A stretch of 64,000 nt of DNA from NCBI RefSeq assembly GCF_019710575.1, contig NZ_JAHWFK010000024.1, forward strand, positions 62,001-126,000. The letters are read 5' to 3'. This DNA is from Paractinoplanes polyasparticus. Its GTDB lineage: Bacteria > Actinomycetota > Actinomycetes > Mycobacteriales > Micromonosporaceae. Shown here one piece after another: positions 57,533 to 64,000 of this stretch. Position numbers and translations under genes: made by a program. Under the pieces are notes generated by a model that was not told the origin of the DNA, did not search any database, and saw only the letters and a program-made list of their open reading frames with translations. The stretch's first letter is position 1. The number at the start of each line of letters is the position of its first letter.

Positions 57533-60034
57533 CTATCGGGTCTTGAGGCGCAGGAAGGTGACCGAACTGGCCGGGAACTCGCGGGTGAAGGACGAACCCA
57601 GGCCGCGGACGGTGGTGGTCACGGGCTGGATCGGCTCGGCCGAGCGGGTGTTCTGCTCGCCCGGGTCGCCCGCCAGCACGGTCATGCGGCCCGTCGAGGC
57701 CACCTTGAGCCGGCCGAGGTCGACCTTCGTGAGTGCGGGAGCGGTGGAGGCGTTGACGACCTTGACGATCAATTCGCCCGTACGAAGGTCGCGGGTGACC
57801 ACCTGGGCGAACGGCTCGGTGACCTTGTTGTCGTCGAAGCTGCCCCACACCTGACCGTCGCGGATCAGGGTGACCTTCGTGCCCCGGACCTCGATCCTCA
57901 GGTCGTACGTCTGACCGGTGTTGACCGTGTCGGACCGGGTGAGCAGCTGTTCCTTGGCGGCGGCGGACCCGGTGGCCTTCTCGATCGCGCCCTGCGTGTT
58001 GTTCCAGCCGCCGAGGTTCCACCAGTACCAGGTGCCCGAGTCCTTGATCCCGAACGGAATGAGGAAGCCCTCGTCGCCGGCGGTCTTGGTGGCCTTCACG
58101 CTGATGTCGTAGTCGGTCGCCGTGATGTTCGCGGCCGCGGCGACCATCGTGTTCTCGGCCGCCGCGTCGGTCTGGGTGTACGCGCCGTCGGTGACCGTCC
58201 ACGTGCCGCGGTTCTCGATCGGGCTCCAGCCGTCGGCGTTGCCGTCGTCGAACTTGTCCTCGAGCAGCACCGTGCCGTCCGGCGCGGTCACCTTCAGGTC
58301 GTCGTAGCGGGCGGCGGTACGCCAGGTCGAGAGCCCGACCCGGCCGGTGACCGGCTGCGGCTGCACGACCCGGCCACCCGACACCGAGGAGGGGACCACG
58401 CGGTCGCCGACGTTGTTCATGAACAGCTTCTGCATCTGGTAGCTGGTCGAGCCCCAGGACTCGTCGTTGTCGAACCAGATCAGGTCCGGCCGCCACTGCA
58501 CGTTGTCGATGTTGGCGAGCAGCGGCGCGTACGAGGCCATCCTGACCACGTCGGCGTTACGTTCGAGCCCGGTCATGTAGGCCGCCTCGGACAACGAGTT
58601 GAAGAACTTGGCGTCCTGCGAGGCGTACTCACCGAGGAAGACATTCGGCCCGTTCCGGTCGTACGAGTCGTAGCGGTCGTTGTTCTGCAGGAACCAGTTC
58701 GGGCTGTTGTAGTAGTGCTCATCGACCATCTCGGTGCCGGCGGCCCGGTTCTTGGCCCACAGGGTGTCGAAGGTGACGCCCATGTCGTCCGGCCCGGAGT
58801 TGCTGATCACCGTGATGCCCGGGTGCTTCGCCTTGATCGCGTCGCGGAACTGGAGGAAGTTGGCGAAGTACTCCTCGGGCAGGTTCTCCTCGTTGCCGAC
58901 CGCCACCATGGTCAGGCCGAACGGCTTCGGGTGGCCCATCTGGGCCCGCACCCGGCCCAAGGTCGAGGTGGCCGGGCCGTTCGCGAACTCGATCAGGTCG
59001 AGGGTGTCCTGGATGTGCCGCCGCAACAGTGCGGGGTCGTCGGTCGCGCGGTTCTGCCCGCAGCCGGTGACCAGCGCCGGCACGACCGGTAGCGGAGCCG
59101 CCCCGATGTCCTCACTGAACTGGAAGTACTCGAAGTACCCGAGGCCGTAGCTCTGGTTGTAGCCCCAGAAGTTCGCGTTGGTGGCGCGCGTCTCGACCGG
59201 ACCGACGGTGTCCTTCCACTGGTACGAGCGGGCCCGCGGGAAGTTCGCGGTGGCGTCGTACGCGTAGTGGCTGCCCGTGTTGACCAGGCATCCGCCGGGG
59301 AACCGGACGAAGCCCGGGCGCAGCGCCGCCACCTTCTCGGCCAGGTCCCGGCGCAGCCCATGGCCCTTGTACGTGTCACGCGGGAACAGCGACACCATGT
59401 CGAGCCGCGTCGTGCCGGCGCCGGTGGTGTTCACCGAGAGCCGGCCGATGTCGCTGGTGGCCGTGGCGCGCAGCGACCCCGCGTACCGGGCCCAGGTGTC
59501 GCCCTTGAGGTTGATCTTGATCGGGGTGGCCAGCGCGGCGCCGCCGGTCGTCGCCAGGGTGACGGTCAGCGGGGTGCCGGCGGTGTCGCTGCGCGCCCAG
59601 ACCGAGAAGTCGTAGCGCTTGCCCTTCTCGACCGCGATGCCGCTGTTGTACCCGGCGTTGGTGATGCTGCCCGGGCCGGTCAGCCGCAGGTAGGTGCGGT
59701 TGCGCTCGTTGAGGCGGGCGTCGTCGTCGACGGTGGTGACCGTGCCGGTTGCCGCCCAGCCGGTCAGGCCGGTGTACGACTGGTTGTCCGCGCTCCGGAA
59801 CTCGAAGGAGCGGTTGCGGACCAGTTCGGCGTAGAGCCCGCCGTCGGCCGCGTAGTTGATGTCCTCGAAGAAGACGCCGTACATCTCGTCGCTGATCGCG
59901 GCGCCGGTCGCGCCGGAGTCGACGGTGATCGTGTAGTCGGGATCGGCGGCGGCGACGGCCGGTGGGGCGACCGCGAGGGGCAGGGCGGCAACGGCAGCGA
60001 CGATGCCGGCCGTGCGGGCTCGGAAGCGGGACAC
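57533..60034 (-). CDS. secreted GH51-type alpha-L-arabinofuranosidase with inserted carbohydrate-binding domains
   Basis: The 833-residue exported enzyme (signal to about residue 30, APPAVAAA) has a GH51 barrel with acid/base Glu in VGNEEN (near 380) and nucleophile Glu in LGEYAS (near 467), and the C-terminal sandwich resuming at LRTGELIVKVVN. Two extra domains interrupt it: a CBM4/9-like domain (about 80-215) and a laminin-like/CBM66-type domain (about 575-720) inside the C-terminal sandwich. GTG at 60034 is chosen because GGGAGG is six bases upstream; the open frame to 60061 would include the binding site in the protein. It releases arabinose from arabinan or arabinoxylan. Confidence 0.88.
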   Translation of the reverse strand: MSRFRARTAGIVAAVAALPLAVAPPAVAAADPDYTITVDSGATGAAISDEMYGVFFEDINYAADGGLYAELVRNRSFEFRSADNQSYTGLTGWAATGTVTTVDDDARLNERNRTYLRLTGPGSITNAGYNSGIAVEKGKRYDFSVWARSDTAGTPLTVTLATTGGAALATPIKINLKGDTWARYAGSLRATATSDIGRLSVNTTGAGTTRLDMVSLFPRDTYKGHGLRRDLAEKVAALRPGFVRFPGGCLVNTGSHYAYDATANFPRARSYQWKDTVGPVETRATNANFWGYNQSYGLGYFEYFQFSEDIGAAPLPVVPALVTGCGQNRATDDPALLRRHIQDTLDLIEFANGPATSTLGRVRAQMGHPKPFGLTMVAVGNEENLPEEYFANFLQFRDAIKAKHPGITVISNSGPDDMGVTFDTLWAKNRAAGTEMVDEHYYNSPNWFLQNNDRYDSYDRNGPNVFLGEYASQDAKFFNSLSEAAYMTGLERNADVVRMASYAPLLANIDNVQWRPDLIWFDNDESWGSTSYQMQKLFMNNVGDRVVPSSVSGGRVVQPQPVTGRVGLSTWRTAARYDDLKVTAPDGTVLLEDKFDDGNADGWSPIENRGTWTVTDGAYTQTDAAAENTMVAAAANITATDYDISVKATKTAGDEGFLIPFGIKDSGTWYWWNLGGWNNTQGAIEKATGSAAAKEQLLTRSDTVNTGQTYDLRIEVRGTKVTLIRDGQVWGSFDDNKVTEPFAQVVTRDLRTGELIVKVVNASTAPALTKVDLGRLKVASTGRMTVLAGDPGEQNTRSAEPIQPVTTTVRGLGSSFTREFPASSVTFLRLKTR

Positions 60035-60136
60035 CGGGATCCTCCCGTTGTTCGCGCGCACAACGTCGCAACTCAGTGCTCAGGCGGTGAATCCATAGCT
60101 GCACTTGGAAGGCGCTGCATGCGTGATAACCATCTA

Positions 60137-60150
60137 TGTGAGCGTTCACT
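60137..60150. promoter_or_regulatory. LacI-family operator upstream of the arabinofuranosidase operon
   Basis: TGTGAGCGTTCACT is a near-palindrome with a central CG and GTGA/TCAC arms, the pattern bound by LacI-family repressors. It lies about 103 bp before the GH51 start. No LacI gene is in the window. Confidence 0.5.
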
Positions 60151-60183
60151 CTAGACGCAAGCCTTCGGAAAGTCAGCTGGCGG

Positions 60184-61080
60184 CTACAGAGATTGCGGCG
60201 GTACGCGCGGCGCGTCCCCGGCGAGCACGAAGACCTCCGCGTCGAGCGGCTCGACGAGCCCGTCCTCGACCAGGCCGGCCAGCGCCCGGGCCCGCTGCAC
60301 ATCGTCGTTCCACACCAGATCGAGGCGCTGCCGGGGCACCGGGCCGGTGGCGTGCCGCAGCACCTCGAGCAGCAGGCCGCGTACCTGCCGGTCGGTTCCC
60401 GCGTACCGCTGCGGCTTGCGGCTCGGCCCCTCGAGCGCGGGGGAGCCGTTGAGCCGCCACGCGCAGACCTGCTCGAACGGGCACTCGGGGCAGCGGGGGG
60501 AGCGGGCCACGCAGACCAGGGCGCCCAGTTCCATGAACGCGATGCTGGCCCGGGCCGCCCGCGCCGGCTCCTCGGGCAACAGGTCGGCCATCGCGACCAG
60601 GTCGGCCGCGGTGGTGGAGGGGCCTGCGTCGGGTTTGCCCTCGACGGCCCGGGACACCACGCGGCGGACGTTCGTGTCGACCACGGGGTGGCGCTGGCCG
60701 TACGCGAAAGTGGCCACCGCCCGCCCGGTGTAGGTGCCCACGCCGGGCAGCGCCAGCAGCTGTTCCAGATCGGCGGGGACCTGGCCGCCGTGCCGCTCGA
60801 CCATCGCCACGGCGCAGGCGTGCAACCGCATCGCCCGGCGGGGATAACCGAGCCGCCCCCACATGCGGATAGCCTCCGAAGGCGGATCGGCGGCCAGGTC
60901 GGCGGGGGTGGGCCAGCGGGTCATCCAGGAGCGCCAGGCGGGCTCCACGCGGACGACCGGCGTCTGCTGGAGCATCACCTCGCTCACCAGGACACCCCAA
61001 GGAGTGGTGGCGGGCTGTCGCCAGGGCAGATCCCGGGCGTTCTGGTCGAACCACGTGATGGCGTCATCGGCGAGAGTCAT
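60184..61080 (-). CDS. mutY: A/G-specific adenine glycosylase
   Basis: MutY removes adenine mispaired with 8-oxoguanine. The 298-residue protein has the catalytic Glu in SEVMLQQT (near 38), the helix-hairpin-helix LPGVGTYTGRAV with the catalytic Asp in VVDTNVRRV, and four cysteines of the [4Fe-4S] cluster (C-x6-C-x2-C-x5-C near 198-214). It lacks the full C-terminal MutT-like domain of E. coli MutY; short MutY proteins are usual in actinobacteria. The ATG at 61080 is 21 bp from the divergent ACT-protein start. Confidence 0.94.
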   Translation of the reverse strand: MTLADDAITWFDQNARDLPWRQPATTPWGVLVSEVMLQQTPVVRVEPAWRSWMTRWPTPADLAADPPSEAIRMWGRLGYPRRAMRLHACAVAMVERHGGQVPADLEQLLALPGVGTYTGRAVATFAYGQRHPVVDTNVRRVVSRAVEGKPDAGPSTTAADLVAMADLLPEEPARAARASIAFMELGALVCVARSPRCPECPFEQVCAWRLNGSPALEGPSRKPQRYAGTDRQVRGLLLEVLRHATGPVPRQRLDLVWNDDVQRARALAGLVEDGLVEPLDAEVFVLAGDAPRVPPQSL

Positions 61081-61089
61081 GGCAGGTCT

Positions 61090-61096
61090 TACTGTA
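61090..61096. promoter_or_regulatory. symmetric -10 element shared by mutY and the ACT-protein gene
   Basis: The 21-bp gap between the two divergent start codons contains TACTGTA. Read forward it gives TACTGT six bases before the GTG at 61102; read in reverse it gives TACAGT ten bases before the mutY ATG. One element could drive both genes, the ACT gene as a leaderless transcript. Confidence 0.45.
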
Positions 61097-61101
61097 GGCA
61101 G

Positions 61102-61605
61102 GTGCATGAGCTCGCCATCACCGTCATCGGTCCCGACCGGACCGGCATCGTCGCCGACGTGTCCGAGGCGCTGGCCGGCGTCGGGGCCAACCTGACCGAT
61201 TCCACCATGACCCGCCTGCGCGGCCACTTCACGATGACCCTGATCTGTACGGGTCCGTCCGTCGACGAGGCGAGCGCCGCGCTGTCGTCCCTGGGCGACG
61301 TCGTCACCTCGGTGCGGTCGGTTGCTCCCGAGTCCGACAAGCCGGACGGCGGAGACCCGTACGTGGTGAGCGTGCACGGCGCCGACCGGCTCGGCATCGT
61401 CGCCGCGGTGACCCGCGTGGTCGCCGCCGCGGGCGGAAACATCACCGATCTGAGCACCCGGCTGACCGGAGCGCTCTACGTGCTCATCGCCGAGGCCGAC
61501 CTGCCCGCCGGCTCGGCCGACGAACTGGCCGAGCAGCTCGCGGTGGCCGCGGCCGAGCTGGGCGTCGAGGTGACCCTGCGCCGCGCCGAGTCGGAGATCC
61601 TGTGA
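61102..61605 (+). CDS. two-ACT-domain regulatory protein (GcvR-like)
   Basis: The 167-residue protein has two ACT domains (about residues 2-75: VIGPDRTGIVADVSEALAGVGANL; about 88-165: GADRLGIVAAVTRVVAAAGGNI). Such tandem ACT proteins (GcvR/YthA group) bind amino acids and act on a partner protein; no DNA-binding or enzyme domain is present. The regulated pathway is unknown. GTG at 61102 follows the -10-like TACTGT at leaderless spacing. The stop overlaps the def start (GTGA). Confidence 0.86.
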   Translation: MHELAITVIGPDRTGIVADVSEALAGVGANLTDSTMTRLRGHFTMTLICTGPSVDEASAALSSLGDVVTSVRSVAPESDKPDGGDPYVVSVHGADRLGIVAAVTRVVAAAGGNITDLSTRLTGALYVLIAEADLPAGSADELAEQLAVAAAELGVEVTLRRAESEIL

Positions 61606-62138
61606 CCGCGCCCGTGGCTTGGGACGGGCCGGAGGGCAAGGTCCTCCCGGTCGTCACCGCCCCGGCGACGGTCTTGAGCACGGTCGGCGACGAGGTCGAC
61701 CCGGCCGACCCGGCGGTGGTGCGGCTCGCCGCCGACCTGGTCGCCACCATGCGGGTCTCGCCCGGCTGCGTCGGCCTGGCCGCACCGCAGGTCGGCGTGG
61801 GCGCCCAGATCTTCGCCGTCGACGTCACCGGCCACCCCAAGGCGGCCACCACGCACGGCGCGTTCGTCCTCTGCAACGCCAAGATCATCGAGGCCAGCCG
61901 CTGGAAGGCCGGACGCGAGGGCTGCATGTCCGTTCCCGACCTGACCGGCGACGTGAAGCGGGCCGGGCGGATCGTGGTGTCGGCGACGCTGCCCGGCAGT
62001 GGCGAAGCGGTCGAAATCACCACCGACGCCTTCGAAGCCCGCGCCCTGCAACACGAGATCGATCACTGCGCCGGAAAGTTGTTCCTCGATCGTGTCGCCG
62101 GGGCGCACGCGATCTACCAGCGCAAGGTCTACCTCTAG
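61602..62138 (+). CDS. def: peptide deformylase
   Basis: Def removes the N-formyl group from nascent proteins. The 178-residue protein has the three deformylase motifs: GLAAPQVG near residue 59 (motif 1), EGCMSVP near 107 (motif 2 with the zinc-binding Cys) and QHEIDH near 150 (HExxH, motif 3). All metal ligands are present. GTG at 61602 overlaps the upstream stop, so it is coupled to the ACT-domain gene. An unusual C-terminal IYQRKVYL tail ends the protein. Confidence 0.95.
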   Translation: MTAPVAWDGPEGKVLPVVTAPATVLSTVGDEVDPADPAVVRLAADLVATMRVSPGCVGLAAPQVGVGAQIFAVDVTGHPKAATTHGAFVLCNAKIIEASRWKAGREGCMSVPDLTGDVKRAGRIVVSATLPGSGEAVEITTDAFEARALQHEIDHCAGKLFLDRVAGAHAIYQRKVYL

Positions 62139-62221
62139 ATATTTTTGCGAGTCGTTGTCGCATACGCCCCGGCGCGTCGCGGCGTTCCGCGCGGGCGCGC
62201 GGGTTTAACGTGTTGCCCATC

Positions 62222-63001
62222 ATGCGAGCGACGGTTGGTCCCCTTCCATCCGCCGTCTATTGGCGGCGTCGTGCGGTCGTGCTGGGCGCAGTGCTGCTCG
62301 GCATCATCGTGCTGTTCGTTTCCTGCACCGGTGGCGACGACGACTCGAAGAAGAGCCAGAGCCCGACGTCGGCCTCGACGCAGCTGCCCAGTTCCGCCCC
62401 GGAATCGCCCGAGCCGTCCTTCATCGACGGAGTGCCCGGCAACAGCGGCCCCTCGCTGCCCGCGCCCGGCGACCTGCAGACTCAGCCGCCCGGTGACGAC
62501 GCTTCGCAGCCCACGCTGCCCCCGACCGGCGGCACCGGAACGGGCACGGGGACTGGCCAGGGAACAGGCACCGGCCAGAACAACAACGTCAACATCCCCG
62601 CCGACGGCTCCTGCGCCGACGGCGAGCTCGCCGTGACCCCGATCCCCGCCGCCACGAACCTCAAGCGCGGCGCACCGGTCCAGATAGAGCTCAAAATCAA
62701 GAACGTCAGCCAGCGTGCCTGCGCCCGCGATGTCGGAGCCGACCCGCAAGAGCTCTACATCGACCAGGGCGCCCACAAGTACTGGTCGTCCGACACGTGC
62801 AGCACCGCCAAGGGCGGCGACGTGCGCCAGCTGCCGGCCGGGCAGGAACTCACGTACAAGGTCACCTGGAACGGTCGTCAGTCGAGCACCTGCGCCGGCG
62901 GCTCGCCCTCCGGCCCCAACCCGCCGCCCGGCCAGTTCGAGCTGCGCGCCCGTCTCGGCACCCTGGTCAGCAAGCCGATCGCGCTGACCATCACGCAGTA
63001 A
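62222..63001 (+). CDS. secreted or lipid-anchored protein with Gly/Thr-rich linker, unknown
   Basis: The 259-residue protein has a basic N-terminus, a hydrophobic helix (about 17-33) ending in FVSC, a possible lipobox, then a Ser/Pro/Thr-rich linker with a GTGTGTG run (about 105-118) and an extracellular Ig-like domain of about 125 residues (strand-rich, with three cysteine pairs possible; VQIELKIKNVSQRACARDVG and the GQELTYKVTWNG block). It resembles DUF4232-type actinobacterial secreted proteins. ATG 62222 is chosen; upstream GTG 62210 is an alternative. Function unknown. Confidence 0.7.
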   Translation: MRATVGPLPSAVYWRRRAVVLGAVLLGIIVLFVSCTGGDDDSKKSQSPTSASTQLPSSAPESPEPSFIDGVPGNSGPSLPAPGDLQTQPPGDDASQPTLPPTGGTGTGTGTGQGTGTGQNNNVNIPADGSCADGELAVTPIPAATNLKRGAPVQIELKIKNVSQRACARDVGADPQELYIDQGAHKYWSSDTCSTAKGGDVRQLPAGQELTYKVTWNGRQSSTCAGGSPSGPNPPPGQFELRARLGTLVSKPIALTITQ

Positions 63002-63517
63002 GTGGTCGCCGCTCTCGAGCTCTACCTGGACGTCGACGCCACCCGCCGGGTACGCACCCTGTGGCGCGCCCTCGAGGCCGAGGGCATCCCGACGCTGGCC
63101 TCGCTGCTGCAGGAGAAACATCGCCCGCACGTATCGCTGGCCGCGGCCCGCAGCCTGGCCCCGGCGGCATTGGCCGAGGCCCTCAGCGGCTTACCGGTCG
63201 GCCGTGGCCTGACGCTCGACCTCGACTTCGTGGGCCAGTTCGTGGGACGGGTGCTGTGGCTGGGCGTCACGCCGACGGCCGCGCTGCTCGACCACCATCG
63301 CGAGGTGCACGAGCGCCTGGAAGCGGCCGGGGTCGAAGTGTGGGACCTCTACCGGCCGGGGCGCTGGGTGCCCCACTGCACGGTATCGATGCGGGTGCCC
63401 AACCCCCAGATGGGTCACGCGATCCGTCGCTGTCTGGAGATGCTCCCGCTGCGAGCGACGGTCATCGGCGCCTCGGTCACCGATCACGCGAACGCCATCG
63501 ACGAGCCGCTGACCTGA
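63002..63517 (+). CDS. 2'-5' RNA ligase/cyclic phosphodiesterase-like protein
   Basis: The 171-residue protein has two H-x-(T/S) motifs, PHVSLAAA near residue 42 and PHCTVSMR near 124, the hallmark of the 2H phosphoesterase superfamily, which includes RNA ligase/cyclic phosphodiesterase LigT. Likely activity is hydrolysis of 2',3'-cyclic phosphates, but the substrate is unknown. GTG at 63002 directly follows the preceding stop. Its 3' end is contained in a degenerate tandem duplication. Confidence 0.8.
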   Translation: MVAALELYLDVDATRRVRTLWRALEAEGIPTLASLLQEKHRPHVSLAAARSLAPAALAEALSGLPVGRGLTLDLDFVGQFVGRVLWLGVTPTAALLDHHREVHERLEAAGVEVWDLYRPGRWVPHCTVSMRVPNPQMGHAIRRCLEMLPLRATVIGASVTDHANAIDEPLT

Positions 63518-63572
63518 GCGCCGCCGATCACACGCGAACGGCATCGACCAGCCGCTGCCCGCTGAGCGCCGC
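63480..63572 (+). repeat. degenerate tandem duplication of the 2H-protein gene 3' end
   Basis: CCGATCACGCGAACGCCATC (63480) with its following bases, including the stop, recurs as CCGATCACACGCGAACGGCA from 63524. Copies of 44 and 49 bp share most bases but differ by small insertions and substitutions. The duplicate lies after the stop and is not translated. Confidence 0.7.
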
Positions 63573-63575
63573 TGG

Positions 63576-64000
63576 TCAGCGGAAGCCGGTGACGGACAGC
63601 AGGGCGTAGCCGACTGCGGTCAGCGGAAGCGCGAAGACCAGCCCCAGCGCGCGCCGGCGCCACGAGCCGCCGACCCCGAGGGTGATCAGCACTCCCAGAG
63701 TGACCAGGACGGCTACGGCCTCGAGCTGGTCGGTCGTGTCGTAGGAGGGGTCGCCGATCCGCCCGGCCTTTATCACCGCCTCGGCGAACAGGACGGCCAC
63801 GGGCATGCCCAGAGCGACGGCTTGCAGGCGGCCGGGCGTACGGGCGATCACGCCGGCGGCGCCGAAGACCGCGCCGGCCACCACGCCGAAGCCCATCCAG
63901 GCGAGCGCACTGGCGTTGAACAGGTTGGACCAGTCGTCGTTCTGGATCAGCGCCGCGGCCAGGTAATAGCTGGGGACGGCCACGATCAGGCAGACGATCG
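63576..64000 (-). CDS. polytopic membrane protein, DUF6518-like (5' truncated)
   Basis: The minus-strand frame is open to base 64000 (reading ...IVCLIVAVPSYY), so the gene begins beyond the window. The visible 140 residues hold four to five membrane helices separated by short loops and end in VGYALLSVTGF. The sequence pattern resembles an actinobacterial family of small membrane proteins that I recall as DUF6518; this is a weak assignment. Its stop lies 58 bp from the convergent 2H-protein stop. Confidence 0.65.
   Translation of the reverse strand, partial: IVCLIVAVPSYYLAAALIQNDDWSNLFNASALAWMGFGVVAGAVFGAAGVIARTPGRLQAVALGMPVAVLFAEAVIKAGRIGDPSYDTTDQLEAVAVLVTLGVLITLGVGGSWRRRALGLVFALPLTAVGYALLSVTGFR

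Overview
The window is from a high-GC actinomycete chromosome, most likely Micromonosporaceae (Actinoplanes-like). This rests on the extreme GC, the many GTG and leaderless starts, and a gene order I recall from Mycobacterium tuberculosis: ppa - dacB - zinc protease - tilS - hpt - ftsH - folE - folP - folB - folK - DUF3180 - (DUF2520) - panC - panD - coaX - lysS - lsr2 - clpC. Genus assignment is inference; no database was searched.

Layout. 1-8.4 kb: a truncated MarP-type membrane serine protease, then part of a type VII (ESX) secretion locus (mycP, eccC and, divergently, eccD). 8.4-17.1 kb: conserved core of ppa, dacB, a zincin-like protease, tilS, hpt, ftsH and folE. 17.1-32.1 kb: an insertion relative to the mycobacterial order. 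It holds a MarR/AhpD-like divergent pair, a chloramphenicol-phosphotransferase-like kinase, a RidA protein, an FtsK-type ATPase pair and a seven-gene minus-strand operon that looks like a stripped-down type IV secretion apparatus (VirB2-, VirB3-, VirB4-, VirB6-, VirB8- and VirB1-like, with no relaxase in view). It splits folE from folP-folB-folK.

32.1-36.7 kb: folP, folB, folK and DUF3180 overlap as one operon, followed by membrane and small unknown proteins. 36.7-40.3 kb: an osmoprotectant-type ABC transporter whose binding protein appears circularly permuted. 40.4-44.2 kb: a Pro/Gly-rich repeat membrane protein, then an orphan nuoD paralogue coupled to a MidA/NDUFAF7-type methyltransferase. 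44.5-56 kb: a cofactor block (candidate ketopantoate reductase, panC, panD, a septum-type lipoprotein, nadB, nadC, coaX) followed by lysS, lsr2 and clpC. 56-60 kb: a secreted GH51/GH43 arabinofuranosidase operon behind a LacI-type operator. 60-64 kb: mutY diverging from an ACT-ACT regulator, def, a secreted protein, a 2'-5' RNA ligase-like protein and a truncated membrane protein.

Functionally the window combines folate, pantothenate/CoA and NAD synthesis, proteostasis (FtsH, ClpC, deformylase), two secretion-type machines (ESX core and T4SS-like), osmolyte uptake and arabinan breakdown. The most unusual items are the T4SS-like operon inside the folate cluster, the circularly permuted binding protein, the nuoD-methyltransferase pair, the divergent promoters with touching or shared elements, and DnaA-box clusters far from any visible origin. 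No tRNA, rRNA, CRISPR or intact insertion sequence was seen.
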